Shown: positions 34,849-46,808 of the stretch, in pieces
Numbering within the stretch: the first letter of the stretch is position 1
Layout: each line of letters starts with the position of its first letter
Assembly: GCA_963921425.1 (NCBI GenBank)
Contig: OY992839.1
Coordinates: forward strand, 3,970,501 to 4,034,500
Source: Dryas octopetala
Lineage: Eukaryota; Streptophyta; Magnoliopsida; Rosales; Rosaceae
DNA: 64,000 nt
Direction of reading: 5' to 3'
Notes under the pieces: model-generated
Told to the model about the DNA's origin: nothing
The model's input: only the letters and a program-made list of their open reading frames with translations
The model's database searches: none
Program-made: the position numbers and the translations under genes

Positions 34849-35159
34849 GCTAGCTAGCAACAAGCTACATATGTTCTTAATTTTGGATTGATTTTATAAA
34901 ATAATAACAATTTCAATCAATCAAAAGACAATTATAGTCTGAAAATAAAGTTGCAGGGTCCAAGAAAAATAAGATCATTATATAGCATTAAACCTTATGT
35001 TATGGACTGTAATATGGGCAGATGATGTACTTGTTGATCGATAAGGTTTAAGCTGACGGGTTTTATGGCTTTGATAGCGTGATTCCCAAATCTGTGCTTT
35101 ATCATCCTTAGAATTTTGAAGCTAACCAATTCTTTATACACAAGTGCACACAGGCTCAT
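34849..35159. other. 3' flank of IBH1-like gene 2
   Basis: Probable 3' untranslated region and AT-rich spacer. Nothing else recognised. Confidence 0.4.
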
Positions 35160-35635
35160 TTAAGTAAAGATGTTATTACTTTAAGAAAAGTAAGAACATC
35201 CTCCCTGAGTATCACTTGACAATGCAGTTCCATAATTAATCGGAATCATTCATGTTTTACAGTTTTAAGTTCCTCCTCAAAGGTCATTCTTGTAAAAAAT
35301 TAGTCAAATCGGTAATTATATGGTCATCTAAATTGTGCAGACAAATACAATTCGTCGGATAAAATTAATATGATGTTGCTGTAATAAATTGGCTAAACAG
35401 TTTCTGATTTGACTGATTTTTTGTAAGGGTGATCTTTGAATGATATATGTTCTAAAATATGAACAGTTTTGATTATTGAATTGTAGATCCGAAGATGATG
35501 ATGTTCTTACTTTTCTTAAAGTAAGGACATCTTTATTTGAAAATTTCTCTGATCTTTGAATTGTAGATTCGAAGATGATGATGCTCTTACTTTTTTTAAA
35601 GTAAGGACATCCTTACTAGAAAATTTCTCCAAGTG
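35160..35635. mobile_element. Inverted-repeat MITE with internal tandem duplication
   Basis: The left arm TAAGTAAAGATGTTATTACT returns near the right end as its imperfect reverse complement (TTTAAAGTAAGGACATC). The interior shares AAAAAATTAGTCAAATCGG and GATTTGACTGATTTTTTG with the arms of the element at 31295-31666, so the two are related. The right part contains a tandem duplication of about 75-80 bases (units at about 35478-35553 and 35554-35632). Confidence 0.68.
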
Positions 35636-35926
35636 TACATATATACATATATATATATATATATATTATATACATGTGTGTGTGTCGCATGTATAGATGC
35701 ATTGTATTATCAACTTCAGTGAAAATTAAAGATTTAAAGGTATGCATTGTGTTAAGAAATTCTTTTTTACCAAATAGTTTGATATGTATTATATTGTGTT
35801 GTCAGTCAATTTAAATATTACTTAGGTGAACTCTTAAAATAATTTATAGTCTAAATTTATTATAGTTTAAATTTATAGATTAAAGATCTTACAAAACAAT
35901 TTAACAACATTACTCAATATTTGTAC

Positions 35927-35930
<4 letters not shown>

Positions 35931-35980
<50 letters not shown>
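35931..35980. repeat. (AG)25 microsatellite
   Basis: Fifty uninterrupted bases of AG, the longest perfect microsatellite in the window. Likely length-variable between individuals. Confidence 0.97.
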
Positions 35981-35981
<1 letters not shown>

Positions 35982-37142
35982 ATCTTGTGAATTATTAACC
36001 TGAGTCTTATCGAGTTCTCCACCGATCTTTTTAGGGTTATCATGATCCAAATGCTTCAAGAAGGGTTGTCATGATCCATACACACGTACGTCTCTCCTCA
36101 GTCTTGGATATATTCATTTCTCACGTGGATATATAAATTAAGCTTCTTTGAAAAGAACACCAACTATTTCATGCTCGATATCGATCGCCTTAAGTATAGT
36201 CAATATATATATGGGAAAATTTTCGAACAAAACTCAACCTAAAAGATGTTCAATCAGAATTTTTTTTGCTTCTGCACGCATATATTGAAGTGATTAACAA
36301 GATGCATAAAGTACCTCTAAAATTTAGGATACATTACATACTAAATTAACCTCTCTTTAAGTTTAGTGAAAGATTATACACTTTTAACCTCCCCAAAGTA
36401 TGGAGAGAGGTTAGTGAATTAAGAGTATATGGTAATTTATCCATTATTATTAGAGAATTAGATATCTTGGTGTGCACACTACCTAGTGATCAAAGTATTT
36501 AATAGACTGAAGTTAGCTACAAAGGGAACACTTAAATTTAAAATGTGTTCCTTAGCCATGATCTATATCATGTAATTGATGAAGTATTTTTCTCACTGTG
36601 TTGGTTGGTGGGCTTTAACAAGTAAGGACCTATGTCATCTCTCCCTCTCCCCCAAAATGCTAAGTCTGGAGTAGAAAGAGATGGGCTAAGGTAGAGCCCA
36701 GAAAGACTATGTTGGGCCTAAACCATTCTATTAGACTCCCAAACTCTGCTGTGAATACGAAGTAACAACATCAAGATAGTATGTTGATGTTGCTACATCA
36801 AAGATATAAGAGAAAGTGGGTTGAGATTTGCGAACTTTATATACCTTTAAGGGTCTATACAAAGTAGCAACATCAACATACAGCTATAGTATAAAAAGCT
36901 TTACAACTTTACAACTCTTAGCCTAAACTATGTTTCCCGCTGTCTATATTTGGCTCCTGATCCTCTGTTTCCAGGATTGCTTTCCGACACAGTTGAGGTG
37001 GTTCAACATAACCACCACTCATCGCTTCTATTGTACCTCTTTTGAAATGCTCTGCGTTAGTATCCCTGACCATCAGTATGCACTAAATTAGCTTTGTCTA
37101 GCCCCTCAAAACTCCTTGATTGTTGCTTGCTTCACTAAGCCT
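35981..37142. other. 3' side of the BASS gene, no gene seen
   Basis: Contains the probable 3' untranslated region of the minus-strand BASS gene. A perfect 17-base inverted repeat (36780-36796 and 36864-36880) is the one clear structure. No gene. Confidence 0.45.
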
Positions 37143-39585
37143 TCATGGTAGAACCATTTGAGGCATTAGTAGGGAAGGCAGGTCTCTGATTCGGGAGCCG
37201 GTGCCCCAGAAAGAGGCGAGAAAAAGGCCCATGATGGCCATGGCAACAACTGAACATGCTGGAGGAACTGCCTGACTACTCCCAAGGAACTGGCTTGCAA
37301 GGAGCCCTGCTAGGGTGGAGCTTTGCATTCCTGTGCATAAGGAAAGTGTCCTGCTAACTTCTTCTTCTTGGCTAGCTTCTTCTTGCCTGTGACAACACCA
37401 ATATTATCTATAAGGGAATTTGGGGATATAAAAACACTTCTAACTCCTTAGCTTAAAAGTTTCCAAAATGTAAGTCCTAAGATTTAAAATTTCTGCCCAG
37501 GGCAATAAGGCAAAGAAGAGTTATAACTAGATGTCAAGTCAAAGTGGGCATGGAAGTCTAAAATAGAGGTTTGCTAGAGTGAATATATAACAAGATTTTG
37601 GATTGGAGCCTGGGATACAATGATCAAACATGTATGCTATTTGAAAAAGCATGGAGAGACAAAGGAGAAGCCATTAATTAAGTACTACAAACATCATTAT
37701 GATCAAGGAGGTATCAAAGTTCACAAAACAAGGGCAATGGCAAGGAGGGTTGCTTATTATCATTTTACGCGAAAGGCCCAGAACTCTTCCTCACTATGCA
37801 CAAGAAATGACTTCGAATCATAAACTTAACATTTCTAGGACAAAGGAAGATTTACCTCAAAATTGGGATTTTGGATACCCAGTATCCAAGAGTGAAGGCC
37901 ACTGCGTGAAATGCTAAAACTGGAAAAATCAATCGGAAACCCTCCATTGACAGAATTTGGCTCCGATTAATTGCAAGAGGACTGCCAATGCACAATGAAG
38001 TACAAATCATAGCAACAAATGGCATCACTGGACGAAGGGCATTGACAACTGGTTTTGCATAGGTATTGAGCACAAGGCCTATGGTGACTGGAACAAGAAC
38101 AACCTAGCCAGTAAAATAACAATGTCAATTAAATGTACATGAAACTTAAGAGAGGCAGAAGCATGTCCAAACACGTGTTCCTAAACTCCCCATTACCTGC
38201 AATATTGACTTTGACATGGCAACAGCATCAACTGGGACAACAGAACCAATTAAAAGGCCAGTTAGCAGAGGTGTAACAATCACTGAGGCAATGGTAGTGG
38301 AGCTGGTGAGGAGAATGCTCAAGGCCACATCTCCTTTGCTCAAAAAACTAGCATAGCTAGATAGTTGAGCCCCTGCAACACAAGTGGAGAGGACAAAGCC
38401 AGCATAGAACATCCTAGACATGCCAAATGCCTTTGCAATTAGTACCCCGAGAGCCGGTTTCAGCACATACTGCGCGATAAACCCAACAGAGAGTGGTAAA
38501 GGTCTGCAACAGATGAGAAGTAAAGAATGTTGGGAGCACACTCAAAATCTCACCAACAGAATAGAATAATGACAGTAAGAATATATACTCAGTGGTGTGG
38601 GTGAAATATTACCTTTTGAATGCAAGAGCAAAATCATCAATGGAAAGCTTGATTCCAATAGAGAGCATGATCCCACCAAGAGCAGGGGCATATAAATCCT
38701 TAGATACCCTGCATTAATTTAGAATTAACACATTGCTTATTGTAAAACTAAACAAAGATACAATCTTTTTGGCATATTATCTGCTGACTAATAAGCAAAA
38801 AACTTCGAAGCAGAAAAACTAGTACCCCAGAGTCCCTCATGCGCCTAGAATCAAACACATGCAAGCAGTCCCAGCTTCTAATTTGTATTTCTTTTAAAAA
38901 CTCAACATGGGTAAAACTTCAGAAATTAAGAGTTCAATAAAATGATCTAGGATTACAGAAAATGACATGATATTGATATATATATACAAAAGGGTATCTG
39001 AAAATAGTATTATTTTATACAATTAATTCTTCAGAACAGAAAAAGGAAAAAAAGAAGAAAGGAATAATATAATCCTACTTGGACTAATAGTCTAATACAA
39101 TAAACTACAAAAACAGAATCCGAGTGCTTAATTCGACAAGAATTCAACATGCAAGCATTGAAAAGCTTATAATTGAAGAAAATTCATAAGACCCACCAAG
39201 TGAACGTTGAAGGTTGAGCCAGAGCAGCAATGGCAGTGGCAGCAACCACAAAGGGAAGCATTCCGGACAAGACCTGAGACGAGTCCTCCCCACTCTGAGC
39301 AGCCTCTTTGGATATAGCAGTTGGTGGGTTTATCCCAAAAGACAGCAACGAAGAGTTCCCTTCTCTTCTCTGCGACCCAACTCTCCCTATAAACGGTGAT
39401 GTCGAGCACGCCTTTATCGACAGCACTCTTAAACCCCTATTTGAAACTGAACAGCACGGAAACAAAGAGGAAAAAAAGGAAGAGGAAGAGGAAGAGGTTG
39501 TTGTTGGTCTGTGAGAATTTGGTTTTATTAGGAGTTTTGAGTTGGTGGGGGGTAGTGTGAGAGAAAGGAAGGGAACTGAGGCCAT
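37143..39585 (-). CDS. Plastid BASS-family sodium/metabolite cotransporter
   Basis: Five exons on the minus strand: 39585-39197, 38708-38613, 38503-38197, 38103-37856, 37386-37143. They give 427 residues. The first 80-100 residues are Ser-rich and basic (SSSSSSFFSSLFPCC), a chloroplast transit peptide. The rest has about nine or ten hydrophobic helices of the bile acid:sodium symporter fold, with family motifs KPALGVLIAKAFG, GFVLSTCVAGAQLSSYASFL and CTGMQSSTLAGLLASQFLG. BASS proteins sit in the plastid inner envelope and move small organic acids, often with sodium (pyruvate for BASS2, glycolate for BASS6, methionine-related keto acids for BASS5). The sequence looks nearest the BASS5/BASS6 side, but I cannot fix the subgroup or substrate by eye. 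All splice junctions keep frame. Confidence 0.93.
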
Positions 39586-42500
39586 TGAGTAAGAGAAGAG
39601 AGTGGTGGGAATGATTGTGGGTTTGTAGTCAAAGGGGGATTTAGCCGCCGGAGACCGGTGGTTCCCGGCGAGCTTTTGAGAGAGGGAGAGAGAAAGGAGA
39701 GGTGGTGGTGGTGTTAGAGATGAGGGGGATAGATTAAATGAGTGAGCGATTTTTACAGGTAAATAGAAATCGAAGAGACGAAGGAGTGATCAGGTGCGTG
39801 TTAGGACAGCGTTACTATTTTTGTGGGGTTGTGGACTTTGCGAAGATGGTCAATGGGTGGTCTTGGATCAATGGATCATGTAATGGACGGTGGTGATGGG
39901 CTAGCGTGGAAGATATGAGCTGCCATTTTTGGTTTTGCAAAAATGTCCTTGGTTTATTGGAATTTTGTAGCATTATGCATGTCATTGTCTTGAGGACCAC
40001 AACCTTCCACATTTCCACTAGGGGACCCTTTGTTTTGTGAGTTTTTACATGCGTCCCTTTCAACTATTTTACTACTTTTGCCTACGTCTCATTGATTTAA
40101 GAAGAAAAAAACCAACGTGGCCAAAAAAAAAAAAAGAAGAAAAAAACCAACGGTGGGGAGGTGGCAACAATTATTTTTTATTTAACGGATACAAATGACA
40201 TAATAAAAAATAATAAGCATGATTAGTTGTAAATTTATACATTTTATTAGGGATTTTCTTTAATACATATGGTTTGTGAAGTGTATTCAAATAGAAAGTA
40301 TAAAAATAATAACATAAATTATGAAGGTGAAAGATTGACCATTGTTGATTAGTGTGAACCATTAATTGATGAAACAATTGAAATCTCCTTTTTATGTTGG
40401 GTATTGGTTGGGGAATTTTGGGAAATCATGAAACTATGTAGAATGGTTGGCAATAAACAAGAAAGATAGGCACTAGTGCTCAAACAAAACTACCATGAGT
40501 GCATATATGCCAAACTTGAATAGCTGTCTGAAATTGGGCAGAGAATCCATGCAAGTCCGACAAGGGTCACGATGATCAAGGCCATGCATGTAAATGCATG
40601 TCAACTAACTCTGCTTAACCTGCCCGCGTTTGGGTTTTTTCGAAAGCTTATGAATAGCCGCGTGTTTGCTCCTTCTCAAAGACTCCACCCTATTCCAGGA
40701 TTATTAACACTCATTTGTTTTTTAAATAAGACCGGGGGTATTACTATTAGGGCAAGTTTATTAAACTAAATTGGAATATGCATGAATTAAAATCAGAAAT
40801 TTTCATTAATGTGTTTACGTTTACTACATGTCGAAAATCAGAATGAAAATAAAACTGAATTTCATAAAGTGTTTATTAACTAAAATGAATGAAAATCAAA
40901 ACCAATTTAATTACTAAAATATCCTTATACAAAATTAATAATTCACATTTCTTCCATTCTCATTACTGGTTGGTAAATATGTCCTTAGAGAAAAGAGTCC
41001 ACTCCCCTAAGTTTTGTGATCCAATTTTTTTTTCTTGTTTCTTTTTTTTTTTTTTTATAAATGAGATTTGAACTTGAGATTTCTTTCCACTGTAGTAACT
41101 TGAAATTTCTTCTAATGTAACAAAGAAACATATCACTAGACTAATAAGTCAAATCAAATGAAGAGCATAAGGTCAATGAAAGAATAGAATATACTCTTGC
41201 CTCTTGTCAATTTCTGATGGTGACTTTGATTTTTGAAATAGGGCACTTCCCTTCTCCTAAGTTAGAAATATTCTAACTAGTATGAATATAACGGCCCAAA
41301 AAAAATTTTTATTAAAAAAACAATTATTAAGACTGAAATACAATCACTCGCTTCAGATATTTTGTATTATCATTCCATGTAGAACATGAATTCCACAACA
41401 AAAGCTAAACAGTAGAATTGCCAGAAAATTGATTGGGGATATGATCCCATCCTATAACAGAGTAACAAAGATGGGCTGACCACACGAAAAGAGACAGAAA
41501 ATGGTTTTCAGCACCCTTGATGGGTAAGACTTAAGAGAACACATAATGCTGTTGTTTTCTACTTTTTGCTTGAATCCAGAATTTTTGCTGCCACATTTTT
41601 GCTAACACATACAGATATACACGTACAAAGGACCACATGAAGGCAGATAGAAACAAGACATTGGGTACCACTACATGTGGGATTTCTAATTGTCTCTGCA
41701 TGCTTACTTCAAAATGCTTATAAACAATCATCTTATAAATTCTTTCCTTTTTGACAACAAAGGTAGAGAACAGTTTAATCCTCTCATGAAACAGTGAATT
41801 GAGGACAATATTTGCTTTGCTTTTGTTCTTGGGCCTTGACTTGGGTTTCTTGTAAACCAAACAAAAGCTAGGCATTGTTTTCCAGGAATTTACATTAAAA
41901 GCAACTCATTGAGAATTATGAAGAAAAACAATAGGAAAATCACTATGCGATTAGCCTGAAAAAAGAGAATTGAGCAAACCAGTTTTAGATAGTCAATTGA
42001 GGAACACTAAGAAAGGAACTAACAAACAAGTTGTCATTAGCCTTTGGGTTCCTTTACAGTTGCTGACATTTTCTTCTTTTTTCTTTTTGGATTTGAAGGT
42101 TGCTGACATGGTTGACCCACTGGTTTGCATTGGAGCAAAGTTGGGCATGACCCAACAGAGAACAAAACATGGAATTTCATATTGCAAAGTAAAGCCAAAT
42201 CTCATATGCAACCCAAACATCTGCTGGAAAAAAGGCATAAAAGGCTTTTGCTTGACTGGCATTGAGTGTGTGGTACTGTGGTCCAGTGCACACAAACTTG
42301 AGCCTCAAGTTTAGGCATTTGTAAGTTCCAGTCAATCTACATACTCCAACCTGACATTCAGGAATTTCAGCCTCAGCTCTCTCCCTAACTTGTTAGTCTC
42401 TATCCTAACACAACAGGGCACCTCAACTATTTGAAACAACAGATAAGCTACAAGAACAAAATCAGAAGTAGAAAACTTAAATGTATTAAACAAAGAGAAA

Positions 42501-43104
42501 GAAGGGAAACAAAATTTTGTCAAGAGAAAGAACCTCTAGAACAAAAATCGAGTGCAGAATTTTACTCTCTCATTAGCATCACTAATCAAACCCTCTGCTC
42601 AAACTCTCTGACAATGGGAACAGAGCCCTTCAAGGTTTACACCTGAGCATATAACAATGTAAATATAAGTCCTCTATGAAATTAGTGTGTATATTAGCAT
42701 CAGACAATATAAATAACTGGGTTAATTAGCACTCTTCCTCTCATCTACCACCCACCACTCAAACAATTACTGACAGATTAGAACAAGGCAAAGCAAAGCA
42801 ATGAGAAAGGTGATATTGGTTTTTATTGGAAGCTTTTATGCCATCTATGATTTTTCATGATACCACCATATGAACTTAAATACAACACAACATAAAACCT
42901 GTTGTTGCAGATTCATCACCTGATTTGGGCTCTTCTCTTCGTAGTTGAAGACACAAACGACTGTAATAGCTCTTACTCTGCCTCGTCCAATCTTGGGTTC
43001 GAATCGAATTCACCGGCCATTAAAATAAAACAACTCAAGCAACAACCACACTAATCCAGACTCTGTCCATAACCCACAATCTTAAATCACTTCTCCTCCA
43101 AATT
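39586..43104. other. Long intergenic region, no gene supported
   Basis: The first 200 bases are the BASS leader and promoter, GA-rich. From 40140 to 42650 the DNA is AT-rich; ORFs at 41531-41875 (minus) and 41970-42314 (plus) exceed 100 codons but match nothing I know. 42650-43104 is the probable 3' untranslated region of the DUF538 gene. No element ends were recognised. Confidence 0.4.
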
Positions 43105-43745
43105 CTACACAAAATGCCCCTGATCGAGCTCATATCGCAGCTTTCCGGATTTACTCTGCAAATCAATCAATTGTCACACAATTTCAGTATTAATTTTTAT
43201 TTTTTGAAAAATTCAATTCCAATAAAAAAGAGATTGAAATTGACCTTGGATACGGCTTCTACTATTAGCCTTCCACCGTCAATATCAGCCTGCTCGACTC
43301 CACCAACCGCCGTACAATCCGGCGGGGTCTCGAACAGCGACAACGAGAACTGTTTGAAAACGACGCCGACATCGAAGTAAATGATGCCGGAGCTGGGCAC
43401 ATCGACCCGAATACCCTTGACTGGGAACCAGAGGAAGAGTTCCTGGGCCGAAATACCCGACAAGGCTCCGATCTGGCCGTAGCTGAGAGTCCCCGAGACG
43501 TTCCTGTCGTAATGCAATTCGCTCTCAAACTTGGCATTGCAGGCCTGATCCAGGTGGACCTGGAACCGGCCCGCCTCGTCGATTTCGAAGTCCGTCACGC
43601 CCTTGGGCAGCAGGCCCATCGGAAGCCCATGGGCCCGAAGCACGTCGTAGACGGACGTCAGCGAATCGGAGCATTTGATCAACGAAAGCAATGACAGGAG
43701 GCAGAGGAGGTGTACGGAATTGGAAGTGAACTGTAGGAGCAGCAT
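43105..43745 (-). CDS. DUF538 secreted protein
   Basis: Two exons on the minus strand, 43745-43245 and 43155-43105, give 183 residues. Residues 1-26 form a Leu-rich signal peptide. The body is the plant DUF538 domain: SVYDVLRAHGLPMGLLPKGV, then beta-strand-rich sequence with LSYGQIGALSGISAQELFLWFPV and SGIIYFDVGVVFKQFSLSLFE. Two cysteines (in DQACNAKFE and PPDCTAV) are conserved in the family. DUF538 proteins are plant-specific, secreted or endomembrane, with a predicted lipid-binding-like fold; a few affect trichome shape or stress responses. The second exon adds only 17 codons (SKSGKLRYELDQGHFV). The ATG at 43826 is in frame, but the start at 43745 places the signal peptide at the N-terminus. 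Confidence 0.92.
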
Positions 43746-46702
43746 GTTTTGTTTGTCTCTCTGTTTTTGGGTTAAAGCATAGAGTGAAGTGAGAGAGTGA
43801 GGGGGAGGTTTATTTATATGAGACAAACAAAAATATTAATGATTGTATTTACAGAGAGGTGGTGGGAATTAGGGTTAGGGTTTTGGGATAGAGATGGAAG
43901 AGTAGTAGCAACTAGCAAGCAGAGCAAAGCAATCTAGTAGAACTAGTGTACAAGGAGACGGTGGTGCCAGCTTGAATACAGAGAGGATTAGGAGAATGAT
44001 CAATTATTGGTGGTGGGAAGGTGGGGTCCTCCTTCTTTTTTTGGTGAAAAGGGTTCTAATCCTCTACATCATCAATTTCTAGTGTGTAATGCAGGGGTAA
44101 ATGGGAGACGGCCACGTGTTCGTGTTAGTGGCGTTGATGTAATTTAGCGGGGTCCGGTGGGTGTTTTGGCAGCTGGTTGTTGGCAGCTAGCGGGAGTTTG
44201 TGGGTGGAATGGAATCTGATAAGCACGAGGTGGGAGGGACTGAGGGACTGAGGGAGGAGGTTTTTTTTTTTTCTTTTTTCTGAGATAAAAAGATAGAGAC
44301 GAGGAAGAGAAGATGGATTGGGTTTGCGGCCGCACGGCACGAGAAACGATGCGTTTCGTTAAACGACAGGCGGGAACTTCGGAATAGGAGATTTGTTTGC
44401 CAAATTCCTCGTAAACTCGTATGTCATATATGTATAACGAACCGAACCCATTGCGCGCCTCACACCTGGATAAGCATCAAAACATGGATTCTTACCCAGC
44501 TTTCTTTCCTTATTTGCTTTTAAAAAATATATGAAACAAAAAAGGCTTTAGTCAAATTACCTACTATTTTTATACTTAATTAGAAATCAAGAAAAATAAT
44601 TGATTGCTATGGTTGTGGTTGTGGTTGTGAGTTCGTTGATATATATTCAAAAACAGTATTTTATCAATAAATTATAAAATAATCGTACACAATTTTACGC
44701 GTAGATCTGTTGGTCTATATTTATAAAAATCTATGTAAGTCAATGATTCATATGATTGTTTATGCTTAAATTGTCATTTATTAAAACATGTAATATCTAC
44801 ATACATTAATAATGTATAATATATCAACATCTAAGCATACGTACATGAATATCAATTGTTAACATATTCCTCCAAATAATCAATATTATTCCTTTCATAT
44901 TCACGATTATGATATTTGGGAAAAAATGTGTTGATGTGATATTGCACTATATAGTTTTAGATAGGCATGAATTAATGTTGGCCATGTTTTCTTTATAAAC
45001 ATTTGATGATAATTTACTGTCGTGTAGCTATATTTTTTTTTATATTATTTATTCATTTTTGTCTCGATTAATAATTCACAATTTTCAATAATTCTTCCAC
45101 TAGCATTGTATATGAAAATTACTAGAAGTGATTCTTAAATTGCATTACAAGCCAAAAACATTTAAATGTGTTAGTATATATGAAAAATGATGATTTTTCA
45201 CACACTTGGCTTGGGAGCATGCCAAAGGTAATTTACCTTCTACATTACTTGGGGTGTGGGTGATTATGATTTTGTCTTAACATAAATTATGTACAATTAT
45301 TTGTAGTGATCGAATGAAAACAATTCTGCTAAGCAAATCTTTAATTCAGAGAGTGGAGTAGTAGTTCAACAAACGTATATTTATTCAATTATTTGGTTCA
45401 ACTACTTTTTACTTTGATCATTATAATTGTAAACATTCGTACATTCATAATGTCAAAGAGACCTTCATAGTATGATTGATTCCAGTATATTGTCTTTTCT
45501 TAACGTTTCTTAAGGTCCAAGGGTTTTAATGTGTTTTTGGCTGATATTGCATAACTTAAAGAAGAAATGTTGTGAATTCCTAAAGATACTTTAAAATGAG
45601 ATCTTAATGTTCAAAATTTCATATTAAAATATGAAAAAATAAATGGTAAGTTTAGTGATATTTCTCTTTTTAGTGTTAAATGAGATTCCAAATTTGACTA
45701 TCTTGAATCCCAAATTGAAAAAAAAAATTTATTTCTAAATTATAGAGCTTTAAGATTTCAATAAATAAATCACTAACAATGTTGTCACCACTATTACTAC
45801 CACTGCCGCCAAGACGTGTCACTATTGGTGTGATCGCAGTCACCGCCAATGACAAACCTGTAGGTTATTTGGGCTGGGCTATAAGCCCACCAAGTTTTCT
45901 TTTTAATCTTTTAAATTACATGTAAAGCTGCCCATTAGTCATTCACAGTTCACTCACAACCAACCTTCTATCCCACCGTCATGGCCGAAAAAAAAAAAAA
46001 AACCTTCTTTCCCACCGACCCACCTTCAAGCCCATTTTCTAGCCCAATATATTTCATAATCTGGCCCAGATCAGTCCACAGCCAACACTACATGCACACT
46101 GTCGGCATTAGCATTTGCAAACTAATCTTTTCTTCTTTGCATACATTAGAGAGAATCGAACTTAAATTTATTCATTGCTACTGATGTAAAAGCTGGTTAA
46201 GCTATGAAAGTTTCATTGGATTCTAAAAAGAAAAAGATTTACAACTAATAAAAACTCAACTATTACTGCAAATTTTAATAAAACAAATTCCAAAACTTGC
46301 ATTATAAAGTATAAACTATGAAGCATGAGATCGAACTTTGTCGTTTTGGTCCAGTTGAGAAGGGTCTTGATCCCAAAGCAATCGGTCAAAAAGATTTGGC
46401 ACAGCCACTCAGCTGTGTCATCTACGTTTCTCTATGGGCCCAAAGAACCCCACACGTTGAATTTTAGTGTAAAAGTGTAAAAGCACAGCGGGTGTGGCTC
46501 CATTTCTTTAGAAATAAATGGAAGAGATGGGAGTATGGGACCCAGAAGAACAGAACATGAGCGCCTCAGACGGCCCAAAGCTGTGTCTTCCACTCTCCCA
46601 TGTGCTCTTTCACTGCCACTCTGCCACCCAGTTTTGGCTTTGCTTCTCCTCCCCAATCAAACAAACATACCCAAGTAACCCAACTCACCTACAGGCTACA
46701 GC

Positions 46703-46704
<2 letters not shown>
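43746..46704. other. Intergenic region, no gene supported
   Basis: 43746-44400 is the DUF538 promoter side, GA/CT-rich. 44400-45780 is very AT-rich. 45950-46700 includes the SKS-gene promoter. Short ORFs are low-complexity. No RNA gene or transposon end recognised. Confidence 0.4.

Positions 46705-46746
<42 letters not shown>
46705..46746. repeat. (CT)21 microsatellite in the SKS leader
   Basis: A perfect CT run, 63 bases ahead of the start codon at 46809. CT-rich tracts near plant transcription starts are common; this one probably lies in the 5' untranslated region and may vary in length. Confidence 0.95.
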
Positions 46747-46748
<2 letters not shown>

Positions 46749-46808
46749 AGAGAACTTGAACTTCAAAGTTGAAAGAAAAGGTACCCAAAAGGGTATAGAG
46801 AAAATCCA

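Noticed and set aside
41531..42314. Two ORFs of 114 codons on opposite strands
   Set aside because: No recognised family, no shared splice logic and no signal peptide; treated as chance ORFs.
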